Assembly (NCBI GenBank): GCA_902582315.1
Contig: CACHRP010000002.1
Coordinates: forward strand, 62,001-126,000
DNA: 64,000 bases
Origin: an uncultured Pelagibacteraceae bacterium
GTDB lineage: Bacteria; Pseudomonadota; Alphaproteobacteria; Pelagibacterales; Pelagibacteraceae
Reading direction: 5' to 3'
Each line of letters starts with the position of its first letter. Within the stretch, counting starts at the first letter, position 1. The notes beneath the pieces are model-generated. The model made no database searches and was not told where the DNA came from. It saw nothing but the letters and a program-made list of their open reading frames with translations. This document shows positions 38,050 through 49,230 of this stretch, piece by piece. Both the position numbers and the translations under genes were made by a program.

Positions 38050-39959
38050 TTAATTATTAAATAAGTTAATAAAGCTGAAAAACCGACTAACATTATAAAT
38101 GCATATTGATATATGTATCCAGATTGGAACTTTACTGCTTTGTTAGAAAGTATCTTAATTATACTAGATATGCCATCAGGACCAAATCTATCAATTACAA
38201 GACCATCGATTTTTTTCCAAAAATAAAGACCAATTTTTTTTAGACTTTTTACGAATAAGAATTCATAAATTTCATCAAAGTACCATTTATTTTTTAAAAA
38301 ATTATAAAAGGGTCGATTGTTATCTACTATCACAGGTAGTAAATCTTTTCTTTTAACAAAAAAATAATAAGCTATAGGTATTGAAACAGTAACTAATGTA
38401 GGTGTTAAAAATATAAACCATTTTGGTGGATGCTCACTACTTAAAGGTTCTAAAAAAAAAATTGATGAGTTCCAGAATTGATAACTTTTTTCAAAACCTA
38501 TAAATAAATCTTTAAAAAAATAACCTGCGAAAATTGAACCAATAGCTAAAATAATGAGAGGAATTGTCATCACCATAGGTGACTCATGAATTTTTTCAAT
38601 CTTTATTGAATGGTTATTATAATCTCCATGAAAAGTTTTGAATATTAACCTCCAGGAGTAAATGGATGTCAACAAAGCAGTAAAAATTCCTATTGATGCT
38701 GCGTAATATCCTAGCGAACTATTTTTTAAGTAAGCAAACTCTATTATTGCGTCTTTAGAAAAAAATCCAGATAATAATGGAAAGCCTGTTAGAGCAAGAG
38801 TACCAATTAGCATTAGGGCATATGTAACGGGAAGCTTATCTTTTACTCCTCCCATATTATTAATATTTTGTTCTTCATGGAAAGCATGAATCACCGACCC
38901 TGCACCTAAGAATAGTAAAGCTTTAAAAAAAGCATGAGTAAATAAATGAAACATAGCAACATTATAGGCACCTACACCAGTAGCAAAAAACATATATCCA
39001 AGTTGGCTGCAAGTTGAGTAAGCAATAATTTTTTTTATATCATCCTGTACTAATGCAACGCTTCCAGCAAATATTGCTGTTGTCATTCCAATAATTGTTA
39101 CAATTGATAAAGCAAACTCAGAATATTCATATATTGGGGAACACCTAACAACTAAAAATACACCAGCTGTAACCATTGTAGCAGCATGAATTAATGCAGA
39201 TACTGGAGTGGGTCCTTCCATTGCATCAGGAAGCCAGGTGTGTAGAAAAAATTGAGCTGACTTACCCATTGCACCAATAAATAAAAGGATACAAATTAGA
39301 TCTATACTATTAACTTTTATACCAAGAAAATTTAATTCATCATTTATAAACAAACTTATTTTTTGAAAAACTTCGTCATAATTTACTGTTCCAAATAAAT
39401 AAAAGATTAAAAAAATTCCTAATGCAAAACCAAAATCTCCAACTCTATTTACTAAAAAAGCTTTGATAGCTGCAGAATTTGCAGAATTTTTTTTAAACCA
39501 AAATCCAATTAAGAAATATGAACATAAACCTACACCTTCCCAGCCAAAGAATAATTGTAAAAAATTATCAGAGGTCACTAAAGTTAACATTGCAAAGGTA
39601 AATAATGACAAATAAGCCATAAATCTTGGTTTATGTGGATCATGAGACATGTATCCAATGGAATAGATGTGTACTAATGATGAAATTGAATTTACAACTA
39701 CTAACATAACAGCCGAAAGTGTATCAATTTTGATAGACCAATTCACTTGCAGGCTTCCAGAGTTTATCCATTTTGCAATAAGTAAATTATTTTCATATCC
39801 ATTAATAATTACATTGTAGAAAATAATAATTGATAAAATTGCACTTATAGTTGTAAATAAACAAGTAATATAATTACAAAATTTTTCTCCAATTAATTTA
39901 CTAAAAAAACCAGATAATATTGCTGCTGTTAATGGTAAAAATAAAATGAAATATTCCAC
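38046..39959 (-). CDS. nuoL: NADH-quinone oxidoreductase subunit L
   Basis: Largest antiporter-like subunit of complex I, whose C-terminal lateral helix lies along the membrane arm. The 637 aa protein carries LQLFFGWEGVGLCSYFLIGFW, AQFFLHTWLPDAMEGPTPVS, ATMVTAGVFL and IAYSTCSQLGYMF. It then has a long C-terminal part ending in a last membrane helix. The start is GTG at 39959, one base after the nuoK stop; the following residues EYFILFLPLTAAI fit the family N terminus. Confidence 0.96.
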   Translation of the reverse strand: MEYFILFLPLTAAILSGFFSKLIGEKFCNYITCLFTTISAILSIIIFYNVIINGYENNLLIAKWINSGSLQVNWSIKIDTLSAVMLVVVNSISSLVHIYSIGYMSHDPHKPRFMAYLSLFTFAMLTLVTSDNFLQLFFGWEGVGLCSYFLIGFWFKKNSANSAAIKAFLVNRVGDFGFALGIFLIFYLFGTVNYDEVFQKISLFINDELNFLGIKVNSIDLICILLFIGAMGKSAQFFLHTWLPDAMEGPTPVSALIHAATMVTAGVFLVVRCSPIYEYSEFALSIVTIIGMTTAIFAGSVALVQDDIKKIIAYSTCSQLGYMFFATGVGAYNVAMFHLFTHAFFKALLFLGAGSVIHAFHEEQNINNMGGVKDKLPVTYALMLIGTLALTGFPLLSGFFSKDAIIEFAYLKNSSLGYYAASIGIFTALLTSIYSWRLIFKTFHGDYNNHSIKIEKIHESPMVMTIPLIILAIGSIFAGYFFKDLFIGFEKSYQFWNSSIFFLEPLSSEHPPKWFIFLTPTLVTVSIPIAYYFFVKRKDLLPVIVDNNRPFYNFLKNKWYFDEIYEFLFVKSLKKIGLYFWKKIDGLVIDRFGPDGISSIIKILSNKAVKFQSGYIYQYAFIMLVGFSALLTYLIIK

Positions 39960-39960
39960 T

Positions 39961-40272
39961 TTAGCCTTTCAATTTTTCTATTTCCTCTACTCGAATTGTT
40001 CCAGAGTTTCTGTAGAAAACTACAATTATTGCAAGACCTATAGCTGCTTCTGCTGCTGCAACTGTTAGAATAAATAAAGTAAAGATCTGTCCACTAATGT
40101 CATTCATATATATTGAAAATGATACTAGATTAATATTTACGGCAAGAAGGATTAATTCAATGCTCATCAATATTACAATTACATTTTTTCTATTAAGAAA
40201 TATTCCAACTATTCCAATAAGAAAAATAATTGCACCTAGAGTTAGGTAATGACCAATGCCAATTTCAATCAT
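39961..40272 (-). CDS. nuoK: NADH-quinone oxidoreductase subunit K
   Basis: Small membrane subunit of complex I (ND4L counterpart). The 103 aa product has three hydrophobic helices (about residues 4-22, 27-48 and 58-84). They contain the conserved [15 protein letters not shown] and [13 protein letters not shown], with the two buried glutamates thought to take part in proton transfer. Overlaps nuoJ by eight bases. Confidence 0.96.
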   Translation of the reverse strand: MIEIGIGHYLTLGAIIFLIGIVGIFLNRKNVIVILMSIELILLAVNINLVSFSIYMNDISGQIFTLFILTVAAAEAAIGLAIIVVFYRNSGTIRVEEIEKLKG

Positions 40273-40888
40273 CTATTTTAACTCCTTGGTGTGATTTTAC
40301 ATTGACAAGTGAGACGCCATCATTTCTTTCTCTTGATAATTGCTTAAAGTAACTTTGTCTTCTTATGCCCTCCCTTTTTCTAAATGTGAGAACAATTGCA
40401 CCAATCATAGCAACAAGTAATACCATTCCGGATAATTGGAAGAGATGAATGTAGTCTGTATATAAGACATTTCCTATAGAATGAGTATTGGTAATATCCG
40501 AAACGACTATTTTGTTGGATAGTTCAGGTTTATATTTCCAGCCGCCAATTACAATGATTACTTCGAAGAAAATTATGATACTTACTAAAAGACCTATTGG
40601 TATATGAGCAGAATTAGTTGAAGATTTAAACCAAGTATTTTTTTGTTTTGCCACATTTAACATCATAACCACAAATAAAAATAAAACAGCAACTGCTCCA
40701 ACATAAACTATTAGCATTATCATTCCTAAAAATTCAGCGCCTATCATTATAAATAAGCTTGAAATACTAATAAAATCTAAAATTAAAAAGAAAACTGAAT
40801 GTACAGTATTTTTTGAAACTGTAACCATAATTGCAGACACAACCGCAATAAATGAAAAAAAATAAAAAAAAAAGGCGTGTGCTATCAT
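40265..40888 (-). CDS. nuoJ: NADH-quinone oxidoreductase subunit J
   Basis: Membrane subunit of complex I (ND6 counterpart). The 207 aa product has five hydrophobic helices and the typical [40 protein letters not shown] and, later, [13 protein letters not shown] polar C-terminal tail follows. It starts a few bases after the nuoI stop. Confidence 0.95.
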   Translation of the reverse strand: MIAHAFFFYFFSFIAVVSAIMVTVSKNTVHSVFFLILDFISISSLFIMIGAEFLGMIMLIVYVGAVAVLFLFVVMMLNVAKQKNTWFKSSTNSAHIPIGLLVSIIIFFEVIIVIGGWKYKPELSNKIVVSDITNTHSIGNVLYTDYIHLFQLSGMVLLVAMIGAIVLTFRKREGIRRQSYFKQLSRERNDGVSLVNVKSHQGVKIDD

Positions 40889-40891
40889 TAA

Positions 40892-41377
40892 TTACCTATA
40901 AGGATTATCTGCCTTAATATTAGCAGCTAAAACATTTTCCCATCTATCTCCGTTTTCGAGTAATTTTTCCTTATTGTAATATAATTCTTCTCTGGTCTCT
41001 GTTGCGAATTCAAAATTCGGTCCTTGTACTATTGCATCTACCGGACACGACTCTTCACATAATCCACAATATATGCACTTTAGCATATCAATGTCATATC
41101 TTGTGGTTTTTCTGCTACCATCTTCTCTTTGTTCTGACTCTATGGTTATTGCCTGTGCAGGACATACAGCTTCGCACAATTTACATGCAATACATCTTTC
41201 CTCTCCATTGGGATATCTTCTTAAAGCATGTTCGCCTCTTGCTCTAGGACTAATCTTGCCTTTTTCAAATGGATAATTTAAAGTTTTTTTTGCTTTGAAA
41301 GCTTCTTTGATTGCAATCATTAAACCAGTTAAAAAATCTAGCATGAATATAGTTTTTAAAATTCTAGAAATTTTCAT
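40892..41377 (-). CDS. nuoI: NADH-quinone oxidoreductase subunit I
   Basis: Peripheral-arm subunit carrying iron-sulfur clusters N6a and N6b. The 161 aa product (NDUFS8 counterpart) has two ferredoxin motifs: Cys62, 65, 68, 72 ([11 protein letters not shown]) and Cys101, 104, 107, 111 ([11 protein letters not shown]). Each set is completed by the last Cys of the other, as in the family. It is preceded by the family [18 protein letters not shown] segment. Confidence 0.97.
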   Translation of the reverse strand: MKISRILKTIFMLDFLTGLMIAIKEAFKAKKTLNYPFEKGKISPRARGEHALRRYPNGEERCIACKLCEAVCPAQAITIESEQREDGSRKTTRYDIDMLKCIYCGLCEESCPVDAIVQGPNFEFATETREELYYNKEKLLENGDRWENVLAANIKADNPYR

Positions 41378-41380
41378 AAA

Positions 41381-42379
41381 TTAAACCTTTGGTAATAGAT
41401 CAAAATATAATAAAAAACCCGCTGTTAACACTACCCATATTAATGAAAATGGTAAAAATATTTTCCATCCTAATTTCATAAGTTGATCGTATCTATATCT
41501 TGGAACAATTGCTTTTACCAACGCAAAAAGTATAAATAAAAATAGGATTTTAATTATAAACCATAACGCTGGGGGCACTAAGTCGAATGGATAAATATTA
41601 ATCGGTGATAACCAGCCACCTAAAAATAATATAGATCCCATAGCGCACATAAGTAAAATATTTGCATACTCTCCTAACCAAAACATTGCATACATCATAC
41701 CTGAATACTCAGTTTGATAACCCGCAACTAATTCAGCCTCAGCCTCAGGTAAATCAAATGGTGGACGATTTGTTTCTGCTAGTGCAGATATAAAAAAAAT
41801 AACAAACATCGGAAATAACGGTATTACAAACCAAACTTTATCTTGTGCCAAAACTATGTCAGTAAGATTCAAAGATCCTACACAAAGTAGTACATTTATA
41901 ATTATTACTCCAATTGATACCTCGTATGAAACCATCTGTGCAGCAGATCTAATGGCTCCTAAAAATGGATATTTTGAATTTGATGCCCAGCCACCCATAA
42001 TTATACCATAAACACCAAGAGATGAGATTGCGAATAAATACAAAATTCCAACATTTATATTTGCTAAAACAAAATCTTCGCTGAATGGAATAACAGCCCA
42101 CGAAATTAAAGCTAATGTCATAGTAGTTATTGGGGCTAGTATAAAAACTATTTTATTTGAGCTTGCGGGTATAATAATTTCTTTAAAAATATATTTGAGA
42201 GCATCAGCCAAAGATTGAAATAAGCCAAATGGGCCAACAACATTTGGACCTTTTCTTTTTTGAACAAATGCCCAAACTCTTCTGTCTAACCAAACAATCA
42301 TTGCGACTGCTGTTAATAAGGGCAATAATAAAAATAAAATTTTATATGTTTCTAAAATTAGCGTGTAAAAATAGTCCAT
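41381..42379 (-). CDS. nuoH: NADH-quinone oxidoreductase subunit H
   Basis: Membrane subunit forming much of the quinone-binding channel at the joint with the peripheral arm. The 332 aa product has about eight hydrophobic segments with [40 protein letters not shown] and [14 protein letters not shown], all highly conserved. A three-base gap separates it from nuoG upstream. Confidence 0.97.
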   Translation of the reverse strand: MDYFYTLILETYKILFLLLPLLTAVAMIVWLDRRVWAFVQKRKGPNVVGPFGLFQSLADALKYIFKEIIIPASSNKIVFILAPITTMTLALISWAVIPFSEDFVLANINVGILYLFAISSLGVYGIIMGGWASNSKYPFLGAIRSAAQMVSYEVSIGVIIINVLLCVGSLNLTDIVLAQDKVWFVIPLFPMFVIFFISALAETNRPPFDLPEAEAELVAGYQTEYSGMMYAMFWLGEYANILLMCAMGSILFLGGWLSPINIYPFDLVPPALWFIIKILFLFILFALVKAIVPRYRYDQLMKLGWKIFLPFSLIWVVLTAGFLLYFDLLPKV

Positions 42380-42382
42380 ATA

Positions 42383-44419
42383 TTACCCGTCAGTTCCTGT
42401 CCTTTTAAGCTTTAAAAGACTATTTCTACATTCAGACATTGTTTTTGAGGCTCTTGCGATTACATTGCTATAATAATAATCGATTTCGCTCACATGAATT
42501 TTTTCATTCGTAAATTCACCTTGTGCTTTTGCTAAAGGATCCGATGTTTTTTCACTTTTTAGTTTTAAGTAATTTACCATACTATCTACTAGTTCATTTT
42601 TATCTTTAAACAATTTTTTTCTTTTTATTAATTCTGATAATTTATTTACAATCTCCCAATCTTCTAAAGCATCACCAGGAGGGAATGAAGCTTTATACGT
42701 TTTTTGTAATCTGCCTTCTAGATTTGTATAATGGGTTTCTTTTTCTGTATAGGCAGCTCCAGGTAAAATTAGATCTGAAATTTCAGCACCTTTATCTCCG
42801 TGCGTGCCAATATAAACAACAAATTCATTTTTCTTTGTAAAATTTAAATTATCTTGTCCAAATAAAAATATAATTTCATTTTTGTTATTTTGGATATTTT
42901 CTAAAGTTGAGTTTCTATTACTTTCAGAATTAATTAAATCTAGATCATACGCACCTACAGTTGATGAGTGATTTGATATAATTCCTATTGCGTTCCAATC
43001 TTCGTTTATCTTACCATTAGATTTTAAAAAATCTTTTAACTTATAAAATAAATTTTGAGCTGATTTTAGTTTAAAAAACGATTGGCCAAGAATAACTATT
43101 GGTTTTTTTGCTAAAATTATTTTTTTACTTAATTCATTATCTCCATTGATCAAAGTCTTAATTTCCGAAGTATCATTGGGTAAAATTTTATATGGATATG
43201 TCAAATCTCCAACATCTCCATAACTAAAAATTTGTAAATTATTACTTAAATAAGATTTTCTTATTCTTGAATTTAATATAGTGGCTTCGTACCTCGGATT
43301 TGCACCAATAATAAGAACTAGATCACTTTCTTCAATACCATTTAAAGTTGGGTTAAATATATAGTTTGACCGATCGCTATTATCTACATATACGTGATCA
43401 TCTCTACTGTCTAAATTTGGTGACTTAATTGTCTTTTCAAAAAATTCTTTAACTATGTACATTGTCTCCATGTCGGTCAGGTCGCCAGTAATACCTGCAA
43501 TTTTATCGGGTAAAACACTTTCAATTTTTTTTGTTAAGATATCGTAAGCTTCATTCCAAGTTATTTTTTCAAATTTCCCGTCTTTTTTTAAGAAAGGGGT
43601 ATCTAGTCTTTGATTTTTTAGTCCGTCGCATGCATATCTGGTTTTATCTGATATCCATTCTTCATTTATATCATCATTATTTCTTGGAAGTACTCTTTTT
43701 ACTTCCCACCCGTAAGTGTCAACTCTGATATTTGATCCGACTGCATCCATTACATCAATTGTTTCAGTTTTTTTCAATTCCCAAGGTCTTGCTTCAAAAA
43801 CATATGGTTTTGATGTCAATGCACCAACAGGACAAAGATCTACGACATTAGCTGAAAGTTCCGATTCCATAGCTTTCTCCAAATAAGTTGTAATCTGCAT
43901 GTCTTCACCTCGACCTATTGCACCTATTTCTGGTACTCCAGCAATTTCGGTAGCAAATCTTACACACCTTGTACAATGTATGCATCTTGTCATTTGAGTT
44001 TTTATAAGTGGGCCCATATACTTCTCTGGTACATATCTTTTGTTTTCTTTAAACCTTGATTTGTCAACTCCGTAGTACATTGATTGATCTTGAAGATCAC
44101 ATTCGCCTCCTTGATCACAAACAGGACAATCTAATGGGTGATTAACAAGTAGAAATTCCATTACTCCTTTTCTTGCTTTCTCAACAAGTGGAGTATTTGT
44201 TTTAATGTTCATTCCTTCAGTAGCAGGCATAGCACACGATGCTATTGGTTTAGGAGATTTTTCCATTTCTACTAAACACATTCTACAATTTCCAGCTATA
44301 GATAATCTTTCGTGGTAACAAAATCTTGGTATCTCAACACCAGCCACTTCACATGCCTGAAGAACTGTTAACCCCTCTTCAACTTCTATTTCTTTATCAT
44401 TTATTTTTAATTTAAGCAT
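42383..44419 (-). CDS. nuoG: NADH-quinone oxidoreductase subunit G
   Basis: Large iron-sulfur subunit of the NADH arm (75 kDa subunit counterpart). The 678 aa product has an N-terminal 2Fe-2S ferredoxin domain with Cys34, Cys45, Cys48 and Cys62 (CRMC segment). Next come the His-Cys motif in [20 protein letters not shown] and a 4Fe-4S set in [11 protein letters not shown], then a molybdopterin-oxidoreductase-like domain without cofactor ligands. Length fits the alphaproteobacterial and mitochondrial form. Overlaps nuoF by eight bases. Confidence 0.96.
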   Translation of the reverse strand: MLKLKINDKEIEVEEGLTVLQACEVAGVEIPRFCYHERLSIAGNCRMCLVEMEKSPKPIASCAMPATEGMNIKTNTPLVEKARKGVMEFLLVNHPLDCPVCDQGGECDLQDQSMYYGVDKSRFKENKRYVPEKYMGPLIKTQMTRCIHCTRCVRFATEIAGVPEIGAIGRGEDMQITTYLEKAMESELSANVVDLCPVGALTSKPYVFEARPWELKKTETIDVMDAVGSNIRVDTYGWEVKRVLPRNNDDINEEWISDKTRYACDGLKNQRLDTPFLKKDGKFEKITWNEAYDILTKKIESVLPDKIAGITGDLTDMETMYIVKEFFEKTIKSPNLDSRDDHVYVDNSDRSNYIFNPTLNGIEESDLVLIIGANPRYEATILNSRIRKSYLSNNLQIFSYGDVGDLTYPYKILPNDTSEIKTLINGDNELSKKIILAKKPIVILGQSFFKLKSAQNLFYKLKDFLKSNGKINEDWNAIGIISNHSSTVGAYDLDLINSESNRNSTLENIQNNKNEIIFLFGQDNLNFTKKNEFVVYIGTHGDKGAEISDLILPGAAYTEKETHYTNLEGRLQKTYKASFPPGDALEDWEIVNKLSELIKRKKLFKDKNELVDSMVNYLKLKSEKTSDPLAKAQGEFTNEKIHVSEIDYYYSNVIARASKTMSECRNSLLKLKRTGTDG

Positions 44420-45740
44420 TTTCTTTGTCTAATAAATGTTGGTCAACCAAATAAGGAATATTTTTATTTGTATTTACTAACGGATTGAAATTATTTCTTT
44501 TTATTATCTCTTTTTTAAAATGTCTTAAAAGACCCTGCACTGGCCATGAAGATCCTTCACCAAATGCACATATTGTATGTCCCTCAATTTGTTTAGTTAC
44601 TTCCTCTAACATCTCTATTTCTTCCCTTGATGCCTCATTATTTTTCATTCTCTCTAGCATTCTCCACATCCAACCAGAACCTTCTCTACATGGAGTACAT
44701 TGACCACAACTCTCATGTTTATAAAATCGCGCTATTCTTGCCATACATGCTATAATATCTTGGTCTTTATTAATTACAATTATACCAGCAGTACCAAGTC
44801 CACTTTTTTGTTGTATCAAAGAATCAAAATCCATTTTAATTGTATCACAGGTTTCTTTTGGTAACATTGGCATTGATGAGCCACCAGGAATTACTGCTTT
44901 AAGATTTTCCCAACCACCTATTACTCCTCCCGCATGTTTTTCAATTAGCTCTTTTAATGTAACACCCATTTCTTCCTCAACATTACATGGTCTATTTACA
45001 TTGCCAGAAATACAAAAAATTTTAGTTCCTGTATTTTTTGGATTACCTAAACTTGAAAACCATTTTGCACCTCTTCTTAAAATTGTTGGAACAACTGCAA
45101 TTGTCTCGACATTATTAACTATTGTAGGACAACCATAAAGACCAATTAGTGCAGGGAATGGTGGTTTGAGTCTTGGTTGACCCTTATTACCCTCAATACT
45201 TTCTAACAAAGCTGTTTCTTCACCACAAATGTATGCGCCTGCTCCATAATGAATATAAACATCTAAATCCCATCCAGTACCACATGCATTTTTACCAATT
45301 AATTTTTTTTCATAGGCTTCATCAATTGACTTTTGTAAATTTTGTCCCTCGTTGAAATATTCTCCTCTAATATAAATATAGCATTTATGGGCACCTACAG
45401 CGTAAGATGCAATTAAGCAACCTTCTATTAATTTTTGTGGTTCAAATCTTAGAATATCGCGATCTTTACAAGTACCTGGTTCTGACTCGTCAGCATTTAT
45501 GACTAAGTAATGTGGTTTTGAGATTTCTTTTGGTGCAAAAGACCATTTTAATCCCGTTGGAAATCCTGCTCCACCTCTACCTCTAAGTTCAGAAGATTTA
45601 ATCTCGTCTATTATCCAGTTTTTACCTTTCAAGCATATCTCTTTTGTATTAACCCAATCTCCTCTTAATTTAGATGACTCAACATCGATTCCATTATCGC
45701 CATACAAATTCTGAAATATTCTATCTTTATCTTCAAGCAT
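44412..45740 (-). CDS. nuoF: NADH-quinone oxidoreductase subunit F
   Basis: Binds NADH, FMN and cluster N3; entry point of electrons into complex I. The 442 aa protein has the NADH/FMN glycine-rich [47 protein letters not shown] and the cluster motif [11 protein letters not shown] with a later Cys in HTICAFG. Overlaps nuoE by eight bases. Confidence 0.97.
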   Translation of the reverse strand: MLEDKDRIFQNLYGDNGIDVESSKLRGDWVNTKEICLKGKNWIIDEIKSSELRGRGGAGFPTGLKWSFAPKEISKPHYLVINADESEPGTCKDRDILRFEPQKLIEGCLIASYAVGAHKCYIYIRGEYFNEGQNLQKSIDEAYEKKLIGKNACGTGWDLDVYIHYGAGAYICGEETALLESIEGNKGQPRLKPPFPALIGLYGCPTIVNNVETIAVVPTILRRGAKWFSSLGNPKNTGTKIFCISGNVNRPCNVEEEMGVTLKELIEKHAGGVIGGWENLKAVIPGGSSMPMLPKETCDTIKMDFDSLIQQKSGLGTAGIIVINKDQDIIACMARIARFYKHESCGQCTPCREGSGWMWRMLERMKNNEASREEIEMLEEVTKQIEGHTICAFGEGSSWPVQGLLRHFKKEIIKRNNFNPLVNTNKNIPYLVDQHLLDKENA

Positions 45741-46341
45741 TTTTTAAATTATTTAGTGTTGTTCTTTCCGTTTCTGGTGCTGAGCTAAATCTACCTTTAT
45801 ATGATCCAGGTTTTGGTTGCTTACCATTTTTTGTTTCATCTATAATTTTTATTAGTTTTTCTTTACTCAAATCCTCGTAATAGTTTTCATTAATTTGGAT
45901 CATTGGTGCATTTACACATGCTCCTAAACATTCAACTTCAACCCAAGAACAATTCCCATCTTCTGAAATTTCATTCTCATTTTTTGATATCTTTTCTTTA
46001 CATGCCTCAACTAGTTTATACGCTCCTCTTAACATGCATGGGGTTGTGGTACATACCTGATAGAAGTATTTTCCTACAGGACTCAAATTATACATTGAAT
46101 AAAATGTAGCTACTTCATAAACTTTTATATAAGGCATGTTTAATAGCTTTGCTATGTACTTCATCGCTGCAAGTGGTATCCAATTTTGATTCTGATTTTG
46201 TGCAAGATATAACAAAGACATTACCGCGCTTTGTTGTTTTCCTTCTGGATACTTAGATATAATTCGTTTTGAGGTTTTTAAATTAATGTCATTAAATTCA
46301 AATTTCTCTGGTTGTTGTTTTGATATTTTTTTAATACTCAT
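45733..46341 (-). CDS. nuoE: NADH-quinone oxidoreductase subunit E
   Basis: Peripheral subunit with the 2Fe-2S cluster N1a. The 202 aa thioredoxin-like protein has the ligand pair in [10 protein letters not shown] and the second pair in CLGACVNAP, plus [14 protein letters not shown] short basic C-terminal tail follows the domain. Overlaps nuoD by four bases. Confidence 0.96.
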   Translation of the reverse strand: MSIKKISKQQPEKFEFNDINLKTSKRIISKYPEGKQQSAVMSLLYLAQNQNQNWIPLAAMKYIAKLLNMPYIKVYEVATFYSMYNLSPVGKYFYQVCTTTPCMLRGAYKLVEACKEKISKNENEISEDGNCSWVEVECLGACVNAPMIQINENYYEDLSKEKLIKIIDETKNGKQPKPGSYKGRFSSAPETERTTLNNLKNA

Positions 46342-47513
46342 CTATCTATCTCTCCAAAAACTATATCTAAAGATCCCAATACTGCAGGAACATCGGCTAA
46401 CATATGGCCTTTTATTAAATAATCCATAGCTTGAAGGTGAGAAAAACCTGGTGCTCTAATCTTACATTTATAAGGTTTGCTTGATCCATCAGAAATTAAA
46501 TATACTCCAAATTCTCCCTTTGGTGCTTCAACAGCTGTATAAATTTCATCTTTATTTACTCTGTAACCCTCAGTAAACAACTTGAAATGATGAATTAACG
46601 CTTCCATAGATTCTTTTAAAACTTTTTTTGGTGGTGGTGAAATTTTACCATCTAAAGTTTTAATAGGGCCTTTTGGCATATTTTTTATACATTGATCAAT
46701 TATTTTCACACTCTCTCTCATCTCCTCAACTCTACACAAATATCTGTCATAGCAATCGCCATTTGTTCCAACTGGGATATTAAATTCCATTTGTTCGTAG
46801 CAATCATATGGTTGTGATTTTCTTAAATCCCATGCGACGTTCGAACCTCTCAACATCACACCAGAAAATGAATAATCGAGTGCATCTTGTTTTGAAACAA
46901 CTCCAATATCAACATTCCTTTGTTTGAAAATTCTATTATCTGTTAATAAAGTTTCTAAATCATCAATAATTTTTGGAAATTTTTTTATAAAATCAGAGAT
47001 ATCATTTTCTAAACCTCTTGGCAGATCTTTATGAACACCACCTGCTCTGAAGTAGTTTGCGTGTAGTCTTGATCCAGAAACTCTCTCATAAAAAGTCATT
47101 AGTGTTTCTCTTTCTTCAAAACCCCATAAAGAGGGTGTTAAAGCACCAACATCTAAAGCTTGGGTAGTTATATTTAATATATGACTTAGTATTCTTCCTA
47201 TTTCACAAAATAAAACTCTTATGTATTGAGCTCTTATTGGTACCTCTATCTTGAGAATTTTTTCTATCGCTAATGCAAAAGCGTGTTCTTGGTTCATTGG
47301 AGCAACATAATCAAGTCTATCAAAATATGGTACTGCTTGTGAATAAGTTTTATGTTCTATTAACTTTTCAGTTCCACGGTGTAATAATCCTATATGAGGA
47401 TCCGCTTTTTCAACTACCTCGCCATCAAGTTCTAAAATTAGTCTTAATACTCCATGAGCAGCTGGGTGTTGAGGACCGAAATTTAAATTTAGTGTTTTTG
47501 TTTGTTTGGACAT
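46338..47513 (-). CDS. nuoD: NADH-quinone oxidoreductase subunit D
   Basis: 49 kDa-type subunit that forms the quinone site together with NuoB. The 391 aa product has [63 protein letters not shown] and, at the end, [15 protein letters not shown]. Separate from nuoC, unlike the fused NuoCD of E. coli, as is normal for Alphaproteobacteria. Confidence 0.98.
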   Translation of the reverse strand: MSKQTKTLNLNFGPQHPAAHGVLRLILELDGEVVEKADPHIGLLHRGTEKLIEHKTYSQAVPYFDRLDYVAPMNQEHAFALAIEKILKIEVPIRAQYIRVLFCEIGRILSHILNITTQALDVGALTPSLWGFEERETLMTFYERVSGSRLHANYFRAGGVHKDLPRGLENDISDFIKKFPKIIDDLETLLTDNRIFKQRNVDIGVVSKQDALDYSFSGVMLRGSNVAWDLRKSQPYDCYEQMEFNIPVGTNGDCYDRYLCRVEEMRESVKIIDQCIKNMPKGPIKTLDGKISPPPKKVLKESMEALIHHFKLFTEGYRVNKDEIYTAVEAPKGEFGVYLISDGSSKPYKCKIRAPGFSHLQAMDYLIKGHMLADVPAVLGSLDIVFGEIDR

Positions 47514-48106
47514 TATTTGTCTTTAGTATTTTTGTTAATATATTTCGTTCCTTCCCAAGGACTTTCATAATCAAAATTTCTATAATTTTGCTCAAGTTTA
47601 ACTGGTTCATATATAACTTTCTTTTCATCTTCACTATATCTAACCTCATTATGACCCGTTAAAGGAAAATCTTTTCGAAGTGGAAACCCTTCAAAACCAT
47701 AATCTGTTAAAATTCTTCTAAGGTCTGGATGATCTTTAAACTTGATACCATACATGTCAAAAACTTCTCTTTCCATCCAATTAGATGCAGGATAAATCTT
47801 TGTAATTGTGGGAACAATTTCATCCTCATTGATGAGGCATTCCAAAACTAACCTAGAATTATATTCGTGACTTAAAAACATATATACTAACTTAAATCTT
47901 TTGTCTTTTTGTGGGTAATCGACAGCTGTTATATCTATAAGTTGCCTAAATTTTGTGTTTTCATTATTTTTAAGAAATAAGATAACATCTATTAAGTCTT
48001 CGCTATCAATATTAATAAAAATTTGAGAGTGATTTATTTTTGAAGTATTTATCTTAGTTGTTAGTTCTGAATTAATTTTTTTTTCTAAGTCTTGTAATGA
48101 AAACAT
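47513..48106 (-). CDS. nuoC: NADH-quinone oxidoreductase subunit C
   Basis: 30 kDa-type subunit of the peripheral arm. The ATG at 48106 gives 197 aa; a TTG one codon earlier is less likely. The conserved C-terminal half contains [37 protein letters not shown] and [12 protein letters not shown]. The N-terminal part is variable, as in other members. Its stop overlaps the nuoD start (TAATG). Confidence 0.96.
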   Translation of the reverse strand: MFSLQDLEKKINSELTTKINTSKINHSQIFINIDSEDLIDVILFLKNNENTKFRQLIDITAVDYPQKDKRFKLVYMFLSHEYNSRLVLECLINEDEIVPTITKIYPASNWMEREVFDMYGIKFKDHPDLRRILTDYGFEGFPLRKDFPLTGHNEVRYSEDEKKVIYEPVKLEQNYRNFDYESPWEGTKYINKNTKDK

Positions 48107-48110
48107 CAAA

Positions 48111-48632
48111 TTACCTCTCTAAAGATCCATTGTTACGGATTTTTTTTTGCAACTGCATGATGCCATATAACAACGCTTCAGCAGATGGTGGGCAACCTGG
48201 TACATAGATATCTACAGGTACAATCTTATCACAACCTCTCACCACTGAATAAGAGTAATGATAATATCCTCCACCATTTGCACAGCTTCCCATTGATATT
48301 ACATATCTTGGTTCTGGCATTTGATCATAAACTTTACGTAAAGCTGGCGCCATCTTGTTCGTTAGCGTTCCCGCTACAATCATAACATCTGATTGTCTTG
48401 GTGAACCTCGTGGTGCAGCTCCAAATCTCTCCAAATCGTATCTGGGCATAGAAGTTTGCATCATTTCAACTGCACAACAGGCCAGACCAAAAGTCATCCA
48501 GTGAAGAGATCCTGTTCTTGCCCAATTAACTAAATTATCAAATGAAGTTGTGATGAAGCCCTTATCTGCAAAATCTTTTGCTAATTGTTTAAATTCATCA
48601 GGTATTTTTTTTTCTTTTTCTATATCGATCAT
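48111..48632 (-). CDS. nuoB: NADH-quinone oxidoreductase subunit B
   Basis: Carries the terminal cluster N2 that reduces quinone. The 173 aa product shows the tandem cysteines Cys52-Cys53 in [10 protein letters not shown], Cys117 in [10 protein letters not shown] and Cys147 in VPGCPPS, the four N2 ligands. The unmatched Cys134 in VVRGCD is common in the family. Four bases separate its stop from the nuoA side partner nuoC. Confidence 0.98.
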   Translation of the reverse strand: MIDIEKEKKIPDEFKQLAKDFADKGFITTSFDNLVNWARTGSLHWMTFGLACCAVEMMQTSMPRYDLERFGAAPRGSPRQSDVMIVAGTLTNKMAPALRKVYDQMPEPRYVISMGSCANGGGYYHYSYSVVRGCDKIVPVDIYVPGCPPSAEALLYGIMQLQKKIRNNGSLER

Positions 48633-48636
48633 TTAA

Positions 48637-49005
48637 TTACTCCCAATCCAAAGCTCCTTTTTTCCACTCATAAATAAATCCTATAGTAAGTATAAATAGA
48701 AAAACTAACATTGATAAATATCCATAAAGTCCTATTGTTCCAAGAGATATTGCCCAAGGAAATAAAAATGCTATTTCTAAATCAAATATTATGAACAAAA
48801 TAGCTACTAAATAAAATCTAACATCAAATTCCATTCTAGAATCATTAAAAGGTTCAAATCCACATTCGTATGCAGACAATTTTTCTGGATCTGGATTTTT
48901 TGGAGAAAATACAAAATTTAAAATTATAAAACCAATACTTAGTCCCAGTGCTATAAATAAAAATAGCATGATTGGAAAATAATCCTTTAAAAATTCAGCA
49001 CTCAT
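48637..49005 (-). CDS. nuoA: NADH-quinone oxidoreductase subunit A
   Basis: Small membrane subunit of complex I (ND3 counterpart) and first gene of the operon. The 122 aa product has three hydrophobic helices, with the flexible loop between the first two containing [21 protein letters not shown]. Its Cys is the one that switches in the mitochondrial active/deactive transition. [20 protein letters not shown] follows. Confidence 0.97.
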   Translation of the reverse strand: MSAEFLKDYFPIMLFLFIALGLSIGFIILNFVFSPKNPDPEKLSAYECGFEPFNDSRMEFDVRFYLVAILFIIFDLEIAFLFPWAISLGTIGLYGYLSMLVFLFILTIGFIYEWKKGALDWE

Positions 49006-49230
49006 ATTGTTAAATATTTTAATCTTTGAATAAGAAAATTTTGAAAAGATTCTTATTATATTGTTTTTTTTTAAAAATTAATTTCATTAAATTCTATATT
49101 AACACATGTTCTATATAAATATTTTTAAACTAATATATAGTGCAAATTAGTCACGTTTTTTATGGCTTATTTATTAATCGAATGATTAAATTGAGAATCA
49201 TTATCAAAATATGGAAATAAGAATTACATA
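49006..49230 (-). promoter_or_regulatory. nuoA upstream region with inverted repeats
   Basis: This 225-base stretch is the longest gap in the window and is the likely promoter region of the nuo operon. A TATAAT box reads toward nuoA at 49055-49060, without a convincing -35. An eight-base inverted repeat AATAAGAA/TTCTTATT (49029-49036 and 49050-49057) overlaps it. A second inverted repeat AATGATT/AATCATT (49181-49187 and 49196-49202) lies farther up, next to the end of the glycosyltransferase gene. The flank of this second repeat resembles part of a Fur box. No ORF or RNA gene is evident. Confidence 0.4.

Noticed and set aside
49006-49230. Duplicate of the tRNA-Asp 3' end as an attachment site for the inserted glycan genes
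   Set aside because: I searched by eye for a repeat of the tRNA 3' sequence here and found none; no integrase gene is present either.
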